A stretch of DNA of 64,000 nucleotides, from assembly GCF_000949135.2 (NCBI RefSeq), contig NZ_JTAN02000019.1:806001-870000 (forward strand), in the 5' to 3' direction. Shown piece by piece: positions 18,869 through 28,841 of the stretch. The translations under genes and the position numbers were made by a program. The first letter of the stretch is position 1. Each line of letters starts with the position of its first letter. Source of the DNA: Burkholderia sp. USMB20 (GTDB lineage Bacteria; Pseudomonadota; Gammaproteobacteria; Burkholderiales; Burkholderiaceae). The notes under the pieces were generated by a model. The model was not told the origin of the DNA. It made no database searches and saw only the letters and a program-made list of their open reading frames with translations.

Positions 18869-21109
18869 TTACGCTTTCTCGTTCAAGTACCCGGCGTAAG
18901 TGTAATATGAGTAGCGATATCTACCGTCGCTATATCCATAACGCCCCGGGCGTGGTACTACGCAATTGAAGATAATGCCTTTCGGATTTACGCCAACTTG
19001 CGTTAATCTCTTCTTCGCCTCATCCAGCTCGCCGATTGTCGAAACACCTCGTCGAGCGACCAAGAAAGTCAGACCCGCAAGCATCGCTATTGTGGACGTT
19101 TCCGCAACTGGCAAAATAGGTGGCGAATCAACTAAAACGATATCGTACCTCCCGGTCATGCTTTCTAGGAAGTGCGCGAACTTCTTTGAAGAAATTACTT
19201 CGGCTGGATTCGGAACAATTTCACCAGTCGCGACAAAGTCGAGATTACTGCGAACATCTCGCCGAACTACGTCCTCAAGGGTGCGTCCTTGTACAATAAT
19301 TTCGGAAAGCCCATTTTCTCTCTGTTGTCCCAACGCGGTATGTAATGCCCCCTTCCTCAAATCGGCATCGATGAGCAAGACCCGACACCCAGAATCAGCA
19401 AGTACCGCCGCCAGATTTAAAGATATGAATGACTTGCCCATATTGGGCGTCGCCCCGGTTATCTGAAGAATATTCGACTTCGCTTCCGCTAACGTAAATT
19501 GAAGCGCAGTTCGAAAACTTCTTAAGCTTTCGATTGCCGGATCGGTCGATTTAATATCAGCCAATATTCCCGACTGACCATCTCGCTGCCGACTCCTTAC
19601 AAGTGTCCGCTGATTTTCACTTACAGGCACAGTTGCATAAACCGGAAGATTAATTCGATTTTCAATATCGTTAGCTGACTCCAATCCTCCAAAGATTGCA
19701 CGGCGCAAAAATGCTGTCGCCACAGCCACGATGAGTCCGAGGATCACGGATACCCCAATAATGACCGCACGGCGAGGTTTGACTGGAACGTCAGACGTGG
19801 TAGCTGAATCAACCAATCGGACATTTCCGATTTTTCCCGCTTTAATTAACTGTAGCTGCTGATAATTGTTAAGCAAATTTGTATACAAACTTGTGTTAAC
19901 CAACACATCTCGCTGAAGGCGAACTACTTGCTGCTCCAGTGGCGGCAACGCACGCGTCCTCGCTTCGTTTTCCGCTATCGCATTTTTGTATCTTGCTATT
20001 TGCGCATCGATTGCTTTAACCGAAGGATAGTTTGGCGTGAATTTTGTTACCAGTTCGTCACGTTGTTGCACCAATTGCAGCAGTGCTGATTGAAGCGTTA
20101 CAGAGTTTTGCAACGTCGAAGCAGCCTCTCCGCTAAGATCCACGGTGTTATTTTTGACACGGAAGCTATTGAATCGTTGTTCGGCCGCCTCGAGCCTCGA
20201 TTTAAGTTCCGGAAGTTGTTTATCTAGAAATTTGAGCGACTTTTGCGCTTCTTCCGATTTTCTCTCAATATTTTGATTAATATATTCCTTGGCAATCTCG
20301 GTCAAAATGTCAGCAATATGTGCTGGCCGCTCCCCCTCCAGAGCAACACCGATGACATCCGACTCCTTACCTTTTTCGGCGATCTGCAGCTTGCCTTGAA
20401 GAGCAGCAACCGTCCCAACAGGTGACCGTTGAATCAGCGTAAAACGTGCACCAGGTGCTCCATGGACATAATCCACTAACAAATTTATCTCGCCGAAAGG
20501 GGAAGTGGCCACCAAACGATGACCAATTTCACCACGATATGCGAGATTGTGCTCTTTATCAATTAATGAATAATGACCGCCATTAGCCAATTCTAGTTGA
20601 AATTCCCTTCCATACAATGACGGTGGCACATCAAATTTCGAAACTTTAATCGACTCCCTTCCCCATACAAATCCGCCAAATCCAAATAACCCGGGCTTAC
20701 TTATCGTAGAGTTGAATCGAGAAATCCATTCCCCCAAAAAGGGAAACCGCAAAGGTTCTGCATCGATATCGAGCCGCAGGTTATTCACCGCTTTCCCAAC
20801 CACCAGGCGCGATTTGATAATTTCTATTTCGGTACTGGCTTGCGACTTGATATCAAATAACGTACTCACGTCAGATAGCAAGCTACGCGTTGAGTTCGGA
20901 TTCTCTTCAACTTGCACAAGTATATCGGCCCGATAAACTGGCGTTGCGGTGAATGCATAGATCGCGCCGATCAAGAAGATAACGAGAATTACCCCTCCCA
21001 TCATCCATCGATAATCGTACATCACGTCCAACATATGGCCGAGGTCGAGTTGACCATCTTCTTCCGTAAATCTCTGTTGAACTGGCGTGCTAATGTTATC
21101 CATTTTCAT
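18869..21109 (-). CDS. wzc: Wzc-type tyrosine autokinase and chain-length regulator
   Basis: A 746-residue bacterial tyrosine kinase. Two membrane segments (about 37-56 and 447-467) flank a periplasmic Wzz domain with coiled-coil character around residues 280-410. The cytoplasmic kinase domain has Walker A GATPNMGKSF near 552 and Walker A' VLLIDADLRKG. The C-terminal tail after PRPGRYGY is a cluster of about eight tyrosines, the autophosphorylation sites. It controls polymer length and works with Wza. Its start lies only three bases after the stop of the phosphatase gene, so the two are co-transcribed. Confidence 0.95.
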   Translation of the reverse strand: MKMDNISTPVQQRFTEEDGQLDLGHMLDVMYDYRWMMGGVILVIFLIGAIYAFTATPVYRADILVQVEENPNSTRSLLSDVSTLFDIKSQASTEIEIIKSRLVVGKAVNNLRLDIDAEPLRFPFLGEWISRFNSTISKPGLFGFGGFVWGRESIKVSKFDVPPSLYGREFQLELANGGHYSLIDKEHNLAYRGEIGHRLVATSPFGEINLLVDYVHGAPGARFTLIQRSPVGTVAALQGKLQIAEKGKESDVIGVALEGERPAHIADILTEIAKEYINQNIERKSEEAQKSLKFLDKQLPELKSRLEAAEQRFNSFRVKNNTVDLSGEAASTLQNSVTLQSALLQLVQQRDELVTKFTPNYPSVKAIDAQIARYKNAIAENEARTRALPPLEQQVVRLQRDVLVNTSLYTNLLNNYQQLQLIKAGKIGNVRLVDSATTSDVPVKPRRAVIIGVSVILGLIVAVATAFLRRAIFGGLESANDIENRINLPVYATVPVSENQRTLVRSRQRDGQSGILADIKSTDPAIESLRSFRTALQFTLAEAKSNILQITGATPNMGKSFISLNLAAVLADSGCRVLLIDADLRKGALHTALGQQRENGLSEIIVQGRTLEDVVRRDVRSNLDFVATGEIVPNPAEVISSKKFAHFLESMTGRYDIVLVDSPPILPVAETSTIAMLAGLTFLVARRGVSTIGELDEAKKRLTQVGVNPKGIIFNCVVPRPGRYGYSDGRYRYSYYTYAGYLNEKA

Positions 21110-21112
21110 TTC

Positions 21113-21559
21113 TCATTGCGCCCGTTTGAAAAGATGAGTCAGTGGCCCAAGCCATTTGTCTACCCCAGCATCGATTAAAGAAAGACTTTTCACAAAAGCA
21201 TCAAGTCCCAATTTGTAGGGATCCGGAATATCCGATGACTGATCGCGTCCCAAACAAAATACTTTCCCGCGGGCAAGCGGAAAGGAATTAAGCACGACCT
21301 GTTCTTGCCAACGCTCCATCACAAATATGACGGCCGCAGCAACTACTTTTTCACGATTCAAAAGCTTTGCCCGGTGCAAGCTAATATCCAGATTTCGCTC
21401 TGCCATCAAGCCGACCGCAACCGGATCGGCTGGTTGCCCAATCATCGGTCGGATACCGGCCGTGTGCACAACTATTTGAGGAAGTTTATCTTGCAGGATA
21501 GCCCCGGCCATCGGACTCCTACAGACATTTCCCTCGCAGAGGACAAGAATCGAATTCAT
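21113..21559 (-). CDS. Low-molecular-weight protein tyrosine phosphatase (Wzb-like)
   Basis: A 148-residue phosphatase with the P-loop CEGNVCRSPMAG (C-x5-R) at residues 8-19 and the general-acid DIPDPY segment near residue 112. It should dephosphorylate the tyrosine tail of the adjacent Wzc kinase and so permit cycling of polymerisation. I start it at the ATG giving MNSILVLCEGN; a start five codons upstream is possible. The gene is directly upstream of wzc. Confidence 0.92.
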   Translation of the reverse strand: MNSILVLCEGNVCRSPMAGAILQDKLPQIVVHTAGIRPMIGQPADPVAVGLMAERNLDISLHRAKLLNREKVVAAAVIFVMERWQEQVVLNSFPLARGKVFCLGRDQSSDIPDPYKLGLDAFVKSLSLIDAGVDKWLGPLTHLFKRAQ

Positions 21560-21649
21560 CTCAGCAAAATACACGGAAGCGTCCCGGATAATATTTAATT
21601 CAGAATTTCAACACCAAATTAAGTAATATTGGCCCAGCTCCACATTTAT

Positions 21650-22183
21650 CTACGGGAATTGGCATACCGGTTGATTAGAACTTGAATTTACACAACGGCG
21701 CTTCAACTTTGTCGGCGACGATTTTCCATGCAACGGAGCATAAAGTTGCCCCTGACCAGGAAAAGTCGAATAAGCAGTCTGATTGTTTAGCGACCGATCC
21801 AAGGTGGACAAATAACTAGCCCCTACCCTGTCATTCCTCACATTACCGAAAAGCGAACTAGCGCTTCCTCCATCGGAACCACCTATGCTGTTCTCCGGAG
21901 TCACTGCGCCTCCCTGGATGGGGTAGCCACCTGTCGAGGTAAACCCTCCCATACCGGGAGCAGCTCCACCAAGGAACATATTGTTCGCTAGTCTTTCACT
22001 CGTCATAAGAGCACTGGAACCGATCTGCCATTGATATGAGTTTCCGATATCTTTATTCATCAACTCGTGAGCAACGCAGAGATTACTAATGCTGAATGCG
22101 CCAAAAAAAAATATGCTAAGGAGGCCACCTAGTGCAGTTGAACGCACTACTGAGTTTGATAGTCCTTTCATATCTTCCTTCAC
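21650..22183 (-). CDS. Secreted or envelope protein of unknown function
   Basis: A 177-residue protein I do not recognise. It begins with a clear signal-type sequence (STALGGLLSIFFFGAFSIS, then NLCVAHEL). The mature part is rich in Gly, Ser and Asn (FLGGAAPGMGGFTSTGGYP, IGGSDGGSASSLFGN) and ends with two cysteines (RRCVNSSSNQPVCQFP) that could form a disulfide. It lies between the fcl gene and the phosphatase/kinase pair on the operon strand, so it is probably made together with the export machinery. It might be a periplasmic or surface accessory of the polymer. Confidence 0.6.
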   Translation of the reverse strand: MKEDMKGLSNSVVRSTALGGLLSIFFFGAFSISNLCVAHELMNKDIGNSYQWQIGSSALMTSERLANNMFLGGAAPGMGGFTSTGGYPIQGGAVTPENSIGGSDGGSASSLFGNVRNDRVGASYLSTLDRSLNNQTAYSTFPGQGQLYAPLHGKSSPTKLKRRCVNSSSNQPVCQFP

Positions 22184-22295
22184 TTCTTCACGCCCTTTAA
22201 TATTGAAGCCGCTCGAAAATTTTCAGCGCATCGCAATCTATATAAAGTGCGTCGTCAGAACGATTCCTTTAAATCTCAAAAAACCGGATATGCAC

Positions 22296-23219
22296 CTAGC
22301 TTTTCATAAAAGCTGAATAAGTCATTTTCAATCCATCTTCGAGGCTAACCTTTGCCCGCCAACCCATATTAGCGAGTCTGCTCACATCCAGCAATTTTCG
22401 AGGAGTTCCATCTGGTTTGGTTTTGTCAAACACAATATTCCCATTCCATTCGATCGCGCGCATTATCGAACTCGCAAGCTGCCCGATAGTAATATCTTCA
22501 CCGCATCCGACGTTATAAATACCATTTTCGACGCCATTTTCCATTAAGAAAATCGCCGCCGCGGCAAGATCGTCAACGTACAAAAATTCTCGTCTAGCGC
22601 TGCCGCTCCCCCAAACTTCGAGCACATCTGTTCCAGCCATCTTCGCTTCATGCGCTTTCCTAAGCAAAGCTGGCAACACATGACTTGTGTTTAGATCATA
22701 GTTATCGTTCGGGCCATAGAGATTCGTTGGCATGAGCGAGACATACTTCGTCCCATACTGACGATTATAAGATTCGCAGAGCTTAACTCCCGCGATCTTT
22801 GCAATTGCATACGGTTCGTTTGTTTTCTCGAGATGTCCGCCCAGCAAGTATTCTTCCTTAATCGGCTGATCGCAATCACGAGGATAAATACAGGAGGACC
22901 CGAGAAATATGAGACGCTTCACCCCGGCACGAAATGCCGAATGTATTACATTGGCCTCTATCATCAAGTTTTCGTATAGAAAATCGGCTGGGTACGAGTC
23001 ATTCGCCTTTATTCCGCCAACCTTCGCAGCAGCCAATAGCACAACATCAATCGACTGCGAATTAAAAAAACTCTCTACTTGCGACTGGCAAATTAGATCA
23101 AGATCTTTCCGACAACGAGTGATAATGTTCTCGTATCCGGATTCCTTCAATGCTCTAACAATCGCAGAGCCAACCATCCCGTGATGTCCGGCAACAAAAA
23201 CACCAAGTTTCTTATTCAC
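22296..23219 (-). CDS. fcl: GDP-L-fucose synthase
   Basis: A 307-residue short-chain epimerase/reductase that turns GDP-4-keto-6-deoxymannose into GDP-L-fucose. The Rossmann motif is [10 protein letters not shown] near residue 12. The catalytic Tyr and Lys sit in [20 protein letters not shown], and [11 protein letters not shown] is the conserved Ser/Cys loop. It is five bases downstream of gmd, which makes its substrate. The length is normal for the family. Confidence 0.95.
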   Translation of the reverse strand: MNKKLGVFVAGHHGMVGSAIVRALKESGYENIITRCRKDLDLICQSQVESFFNSQSIDVVLLAAAKVGGIKANDSYPADFLYENLMIEANVIHSAFRAGVKRLIFLGSSCIYPRDCDQPIKEEYLLGGHLEKTNEPYAIAKIAGVKLCESYNRQYGTKYVSLMPTNLYGPNDNYDLNTSHVLPALLRKAHEAKMAGTDVLEVWGSGSARREFLYVDDLAAAAIFLMENGVENGIYNVGCGEDITIGQLASSIMRAIEWNGNIVFDKTKPDGTPRKLLDVSRLANMGWRAKVSLEDGLKMTYSAFMKS

Positions 23220-23224
23220 GATAA

Positions 23225-24343
23225 TTACTCATTGTGGGCAAAGGTTTTGAAACCAGCCAATTTTATGAGTGCATCCCTCTTGGCAGCCTGATGATCAGCA
23301 TTAACCATTTCGTGAACCAATGATTGAAACGAGGTTCGCGGCTTCCAACCCAACTTCTGATGCGCTTTCGTCGGATCACCAAGCAATGTTTCCACTTCCG
23401 TTGGACGGAAATAGCGAGGATCAACTCGAACAATAATTTCGCCGGGCGAGACATTTACCTCGTTTCCAGCAACCGTCTCTACGACCCCCACCTCATCCAC
23501 ACCGCTTCCTTCGAATTTAATAGTGATTCCGAGCTCAGCAGCAGCAGATTGGACAAAATCCCGCACACTATATTGAATACCAGTCGCGATAACGAAATCT
23601 TCTGGTTCATCTTGCTGAAGCATTAGCCATTGCATTTCGACATAATCACGAGCATGTCCCCAGTCTCGCAGAGCCGACAAATTCCCCAGATACAGGCAAT
23701 CTTGCAGTCCTACTGCGATTCGGGCAATTGCACGGCTAATTTTTCGTGTTACAAAAGTTTCACCTCGGACTGGGGACTCGTGATTGAAAAGAATCCCGTT
23801 GCACGCGTAAATACCGTATGCTTCCCTATAGTTGACGGTGATCCAGTATGCATATAGCTTGGCTACCGCATACGGACTTCTAGGGTAGAATGGCGTCGTT
23901 TCCTTTTGAGGAATTTCTTGCACGAAACCATATAATTCCGAAGTCGATGCTTGATAAAAGCGTGTTTTTTTATCAAGACCAAGGATACGAATCGCTTCTA
24001 GAATTCGGAGCGCGCCAATTCCATCTGCGTTCGCCGTATATTCCGGCTCCTCGAAAGACACAGCCACATGACTTTGTGCTGCCAGATTGTATATTTCATC
24101 TGGTTGCACACGCTTAATAATACGAACAAGGCTGGTCGCATCGGTTAGATCCCCATGATGCAGCACGAAACTGCGACCTGAAACATGTGGATCTTGATAG
24201 AGATGATCGATTCGGTCCGTATTAAATAGTGAAGTGCGGCGCTTGATTCCATGCACCTCGTAGCCTTTTTCCAGTAGCAGTTCAGCAAGGTAGGATCCAT
24301 CTTGCCCCGTGACACCGGTTATCAAAGCAACTTTGCGCGTCAT
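23225..24343 (-). CDS. gmd: GDP-mannose 4,6-dehydratase
   Basis: A 372-residue SDR enzyme with [20 protein letters not shown] at the N-terminus (NADP binding), [15 protein letters not shown], the active-site TSELYG segment, and [15 protein letters not shown] with the catalytic Tyr and Lys. It makes GDP-4-keto-6-deoxy-D-mannose from GDP-mannose supplied by ManC. With fcl it provides GDP-L-fucose, so the exopolysaccharide probably contains a 6-deoxy sugar; the same intermediate could also feed GDP-rhamnose. Confidence 0.95.
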   Translation of the reverse strand: MTRKVALITGVTGQDGSYLAELLLEKGYEVHGIKRRTSLFNTDRIDHLYQDPHVSGRSFVLHHGDLTDATSLVRIIKRVQPDEIYNLAAQSHVAVSFEEPEYTANADGIGALRILEAIRILGLDKKTRFYQASTSELYGFVQEIPQKETTPFYPRSPYAVAKLYAYWITVNYREAYGIYACNGILFNHESPVRGETFVTRKISRAIARIAVGLQDCLYLGNLSALRDWGHARDYVEMQWLMLQQDEPEDFVIATGIQYSVRDFVQSAAAELGITIKFEGSGVDEVGVVETVAGNEVNVSPGEIIVRVDPRYFRPTEVETLLGDPTKAHQKLGWKPRTSFQSLVHEMVNADHQAAKRDALIKLAGFKTFAHNE

Positions 24344-24577
24344 ACGTTACCCCTCAATCTGTTATTTAAGCGTTGATTCGCCATATCGATGGTTAATCGC
24401 CGATTCTGCTTACATCATATTAATGATAATACTCATGCGAATCAGCTCCCTGCTCAACCGCAAGCGGATCAATTCTTATCTAAACTATTCGTCGGCATTT
24501 CACCGCAAGTTGCTTTTGATTAGTCTCGGCTCGCGTTGCAGCACTACAATCGATAATACGTCCTCAAACCGCCATAA

Positions 24578-25753
24578 TCATTTCGACAACACGGCACCCG
24601 TTAGGCCGGCGTTTACCGCTGGCAACAGCAAATTCAAAACCCGACTAAATCGGACTAAGCCATTGCCATCCACATATACGACATCTCGTGGCTTAAGCTC
24701 AAACTGGTTCGCAAGGAGCATTGAGACAGGGGACCGGGCGTCGAGATGAAAGACCTCCGGAGCCGTCGCATTTGATCCACGTACGACGAATACTTGTGCG
24801 GCATCCGCGCTGTTGCTATTCACACTTCCGGCTTGCGAGATCGCCTCACTTAATGTCAGCTTTCCACTCCTGAGTGGATATGCACTGGTTGGCTTATTTA
24901 CTTCGCCCATTACATATACGCCGTGCTCTTCACGGGAAACAACGCGTAACAAATCGCCATCCTTCAGAACAATATCCGACGGACTTATATTGCGATCAAG
25001 GATTCGCGTCAAATTGATTGGATAGGACTTTCCGCTTCGCACCACGACCATCCGACTTTGGTCAGCCGTCGGACTAAATCCACCAGCGCGGCTGATAGCC
25101 TCGTTCAAGGTCAACGGGACATCGTTGACGGGAACGACTCCCGGCGAATGCACTTCACCGTCCACATAGATTTGCTGAGAGCGATAGGAAGCGACGCGAA
25201 CTGTAACCTGGGGCTTCACAAATACCCTCATGAATGAATACTCTACAGCTCGCTGGGCTTCATCAATACGCATTCCCTCGACATGAACAACACCGCCATA
25301 CGGCACTTGCACATTGCCTTTGTTATCGACCACAAATCCTTGAGTTGGATCTGCCGGACGCGTAGTACTGACGTTTTGCCCCCCTCCTTGCGCCGCCATC
25401 AATTCCGGATGGTCCCACACGGTAATCTGGAGTACATCTCCCTTGCCTAACTTATAGGCTTGGGCCTTGCCTACCAGATCTCTAATCTGATCCTCATCCG
25501 CCTTGAGGTCCGCCTCGTGCATGCCTCGAATCAAATTCGTCGTGATATCCGTAATCGGTACTTGAAGGTCGGGTTGCTGTACCTGCGCATCGTGCCCGCT
25601 AACCGGTAACGTCGCCGGGGTTGTCATCTTCATCCCTGGCGCAAATGCACATGCCGACAGCATTACGCTTACAGCCGCACCGAAAACTAGCTTGCGGTTG
25701 AGTTTGCGAATTTGCACCACGGCCTCGCCTGCATTTTTCCAATAACCATGCAT
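24578..25753 (-). CDS. wza: Wza-type outer-membrane polysaccharide export lipoprotein
   Basis: A 391-residue export protein with a lipoprotein signal: the hydrophobic stretch KLVFGAAVSVMLSACAFAPG has the lipobox LSAC, and the Cys would be acylated. It contains a poly-export domain (YKLGKGDVLQITVWDHPEL) and two SLBB-type repeats (QQIYVDGEVHSPGVVPVN and HGVYVMGEVNKPTSAYPLRS). It forms the outer-membrane channel for the polymer together with Wzc. I start it at 25753, where an AGGAAG site precedes the ATG; the frame extends 13 codons further to a GTG with no such site. It is the first AT-richer gene after the GC-rich right flank. Confidence 0.93.
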   Translation of the reverse strand: MHGYWKNAGEAVVQIRKLNRKLVFGAAVSVMLSACAFAPGMKMTTPATLPVSGHDAQVQQPDLQVPITDITTNLIRGMHEADLKADEDQIRDLVGKAQAYKLGKGDVLQITVWDHPELMAAQGGGQNVSTTRPADPTQGFVVDNKGNVQVPYGGVVHVEGMRIDEAQRAVEYSFMRVFVKPQVTVRVASYRSQQIYVDGEVHSPGVVPVNDVPLTLNEAISRAGGFSPTADQSRMVVVRSGKSYPINLTRILDRNISPSDIVLKDGDLLRVVSREEHGVYVMGEVNKPTSAYPLRSGKLTLSEAISQAGSVNSNSADAAQVFVVRGSNATAPEVFHLDARSPVSMLLANQFELKPRDVVYVDGNGLVRFSRVLNLLLPAVNAGLTGAVLSK

Positions 25754-25809
25754 TCCTATCTTCCTCGACTCTTGCCTCGCTCGGACGCCCACCGACCGTG
25801 AAGGCCGAT

Positions 25810-27189
25810 TTAGTACGCGTTTGTATTCATCAAGCCTTTCGTCACCGTCGCAAGGACAATGCGCATATCCAGCGCGAATGACCAGTTCCTTAGGTAATAC
25901 AGGTCATATTCGACCCGCTTCTGCATCTTCTCGAGGCGATCGGTCTCCCCGCGATAGCCGTTCACCTGAGCCCATCCGGTAATTCCGGGCTTGATGCGAT
26001 AGCGGTGGATGTACCCGTCGACGACCTTTTGATAGAGCCGATCGTGCTCGATCGCATGCGGCCTCGGCCCAACCACCGACATCTCGCCGCGCAGCACGTT
26101 AAGAAACTGCGGCAGCTCGTCGAGACTGGTTCGTCTGAGAAAGCGTCCGACACGGGTGATGCGTGAGTCGCTCTTCGTCGCCTGCGTGACCACGCCTGGC
26201 TGTTCGACGTGCGCACGCATCGTGCGGAACTTCAGAATCTGGAACTTTCGCCCGTCCGCCCCCTTGCGGTATTGCTTGAAGAACACGGGCCCGCGTGACG
26301 ACAACTTCACCGCGATGGCGATCACCACCATCAGCGGCATCAGCGCCACCAGCGCGATTGCGGCGAACAGGCGATCGAACACATCCTTCTGCCACATCGC
26401 ATGACGCGGAAGCGGCGATGCCACGAGATTGATCGCCGGCGCGCCGATGAGGTCGATCATCGCGCCGTCGAACAGCGCGACGCTGCGCACATCGGGAATA
26501 AAGCGGATGTTCACTAGATCGTCGCCGAACGTATTGACGAACCGCAGAACGGTCGCCTCCTCCGACAAAGGCAGCGCGAGCCAGATTTCCTGGACACCGT
26601 TCTCCCGGACGAACTGCGCGAACGCATCGAGCTCCGTGAATACCGGTAAGCGATGCGAAGCATTCGCGGTAACCGGGCGCAGGTCGAATACAGCCACCGG
26701 CCGGAATCCACTCGCCGGCGACTCCTCGATGTTTCGAACCACCTGTTGGCAGTGCTGAGCGTGTCCTACAACCGCGACACTGCGCAGGTTGATGCCCGCA
26801 TGACGAACACTGCGCAGAAACAGATGCGTGCCGATTCGCGACGCGATCAGTGCGCCCCCCGTCATCGCGGTCCAGTACACGAACCACAGCCTGGAAATCA
26901 CGTCCGAGCGATGGAGCGAGAACATCAACACGATCCCGCACGCCTGAACGACGAGCCACGCGAGCGAGATCTTCCCGCTCAACCTCAGCATCGACCGTCC
27001 CCGCCACGATTCGTACACGCCGAATACCGGAAACAGCACCAGCGTGAACGCGATCGCGAACGTGACGAGTGCGCTGTCGAAGTGCCCCTCGGAAACCGTC
27101 TGATAGCGAAATTGCGACGCAAGCAACGAGCCGGCGACGATCAACGCGATATCCACGAGTCGAGCCATCAAGCCTTGTAGACCGAACAT
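25810..27189 (-). CDS. wcaJ: Undecaprenyl-phosphate glucose phosphotransferase (WcaJ/BceB-like)
   Basis: A 459-residue polyprenol-phosphate hexose-1-phosphate transferase that starts the repeat unit by moving glucose-1-phosphate from UDP-glucose to the lipid carrier. Four N-terminal membrane segments and a CoA-binding-like middle part (SVAVVGHAQHCQQVVRN) precede the catalytic domain: KDVFDRLFAAIALVALMPLM, then GPVFFKQYRKGADGRKFQI, LDELPQFLNVLRGEMSVVGP, and RYRIKPGITGWAQVNGYRGE. The start is placed at the ATG preceded by GGGAGA; a GTG ten codons earlier is less likely. GC content is host-like. Confidence 0.93.
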   Translation of the reverse strand: MFGLQGLMARLVDIALIVAGSLLASQFRYQTVSEGHFDSALVTFAIAFTLVLFPVFGVYESWRGRSMLRLSGKISLAWLVVQACGIVLMFSLHRSDVISRLWFVYWTAMTGGALIASRIGTHLFLRSVRHAGINLRSVAVVGHAQHCQQVVRNIEESPASGFRPVAVFDLRPVTANASHRLPVFTELDAFAQFVRENGVQEIWLALPLSEEATVLRFVNTFGDDLVNIRFIPDVRSVALFDGAMIDLIGAPAINLVASPLPRHAMWQKDVFDRLFAAIALVALMPLMVVIAIAVKLSSRGPVFFKQYRKGADGRKFQILKFRTMRAHVEQPGVVTQATKSDSRITRVGRFLRRTSLDELPQFLNVLRGEMSVVGPRPHAIEHDRLYQKVVDGYIHRYRIKPGITGWAQVNGYRGETDRLEKMQKRVEYDLYYLRNWSFALDMRIVLATVTKGLMNTNAY

Positions 27190-27234
27190 TTCAATCTCCC
27201 GTCTGACGCCAACGATCACAGTCGAATCGGGGCA

Positions 27235-28752
27235 TTACGCACGCCCGTACGTATCGTCGAACCGCACGATGTCGTCCTCGCCGAGATACGATCCCGATTG
27301 CACTTCGATGAGCTCGAGCGGCAACTTTCCCGGGTTCTCGAGCCGATGCGTCACACCAAGCGGAATGAAGGTGGACTCGTTTTCGCCGAGCATGAATTGC
27401 TCGTCGCCGCGGGTAACGAGCGCAGTTCCGCTCACGACGATCCAGTGCTCGGCACGGTGGTGGTGCAGCTGGAGCGACAACCGTCCGCCCGGATGCACGA
27501 CGATGCGCTTCACCTGGAATCGGGCGCCGTGATCGATCGAGTCGTAGTAGCCCCACGGGCGGCGCACCTTCCGGTGCGCATCGGCTTCCGGCGCCTGTTG
27601 CGCGCGGATCCGGTTCACGAGGCCCTTCACGTCCTGGACGCGCGAGCGGTCCGCCACCAGCACCGCATCGGCGGTTTCGACCACCACCGCATTGGTCATG
27701 CCGACACATGCGACGAGCCGCCCTTCCGAATGCACGAAGCTCGAAGTCGCACCTTCGAACACGACCTTGCCGCGCCCGACGTTGCCGTCCGCATCCTTGT
27801 CGAGCGCCTCCCAAACCGCATCCCACGAGCCGAGATCCGACCAGCCCGCATCGAGCGGCACGACCACGCCCTCCACCAGGCTCGTGTCGGACACGAGGCG
27901 CTCCATCACCGCGTAGTCGATCGAATCAGACGGCGACTTGAGAAAGGCATCCTCATGCGGCCGGAAGAAAGGACCATCGTGCTTGCCGTCCACATGTGCC
28001 GCGAGGCATGCGGCGTGCATATCGGGCTGGAGCATGCGCAACGTGTCGAGCCAGACGCTCGCGCGCACGACGAAAATGCCGCTGTTCCACCAGTACGAGC
28101 CCGATTCGACGTACTGCGCCGCGAGTTCGGCGGCCGGCTTCTCGACGAATCGCTCGATGCGGTGCGCACCGGCGCCAAGGGCCTCGCCGATCTTGATGTA
28201 GCCGAACCCCGAATCGGGCCGGGTCGGCGGCACGCCAAGCGTCGCGATCGCACCGCGCCGCGCATGCTCCACCGCGAGTGCAATCGCACGATGAAACGCG
28301 GCGGTATCGGCAATGGCGTGATCGGCCGGCATCGCGACGACGATCGCGTCCTTCCCGTCCGCACTGGCGGCAGCGACTGCCAGCGTCAGTGCGGGCGCCG
28401 TATCGCGCCGGGCCGGCTCGACGATGACGCGGGCATCGAGGCCGCTGGCCCGGAGCTGCTCCGCCGTGACGAAACGATGCTCGTCGCCGCAAACGACGAT
28501 GGGCGCCGACACATCCCCTGCTTCGATCGAAAAACCCGTCATGCGCTGGACGGTTGCCTGCAGCAGAGAATCCGCACCCAGTACGCCGATCAACTGCTTC
28601 GGATACTGTTCGCGCGACATGGGCCACAAGCGCGACCCCGATCCGCCCGCGAGAACGACGGGCGCGACGCTGACCTTCACGTCGACTGCGTCGCCGCGAC
28701 CGGAGCCGACCGGTCCTGTTTCGCCGCGCTCTGTTTCGATGGATGCCGACAT
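27235..28752 (-). CDS. manC: Bifunctional mannose-1-phosphate guanylyltransferase / mannose-6-phosphate isomerase
   Basis: A 505-residue type II enzyme. The N-terminal nucleotidyltransferase has VVLAGGSGSRLWPMSREQYP and the catalytic-domain motif RFVEKPAAE. The C-terminal cupin isomerase domain has LSLQLHHHRAEHWIVVSGTA (metal ligands). It feeds GDP-mannose to gmd. The cepacian locus of the B. cepacia complex has an equivalent, BceA. The start at MSASIETERG is preferred over a GTG nine codons upstream. It is the first gene of the long minus-strand operon, about 45 bases ahead of wcaJ. Confidence 0.93.
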   Translation of the reverse strand: MSASIETERGETGPVGSGRGDAVDVKVSVAPVVLAGGSGSRLWPMSREQYPKQLIGVLGADSLLQATVQRMTGFSIEAGDVSAPIVVCGDEHRFVTAEQLRASGLDARVIVEPARRDTAPALTLAVAAASADGKDAIVVAMPADHAIADTAAFHRAIALAVEHARRGAIATLGVPPTRPDSGFGYIKIGEALGAGAHRIERFVEKPAAELAAQYVESGSYWWNSGIFVVRASVWLDTLRMLQPDMHAACLAAHVDGKHDGPFFRPHEDAFLKSPSDSIDYAVMERLVSDTSLVEGVVVPLDAGWSDLGSWDAVWEALDKDADGNVGRGKVVFEGATSSFVHSEGRLVACVGMTNAVVVETADAVLVADRSRVQDVKGLVNRIRAQQAPEADAHRKVRRPWGYYDSIDHGARFQVKRIVVHPGGRLSLQLHHHRAEHWIVVSGTALVTRGDEQFMLGENESTFIPLGVTHRLENPGKLPLELIEVQSGSYLGEDDIVRFDDTYGRA

Positions 28753-28841
28753 AATCTGCACTCCTATTCTCTCAGGCAATAATTCGATCTGAAAATCCGG
28801 GAATGAGCTCCGTCCCTTCGCCGAAGCTTATCCAGCCTTCT

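Noticed and set aside
27298-28782. A 494-codon plus-strand frame opposite manC
   Set aside because: Antisense shadow rich in Arg and His; manC is unambiguous.
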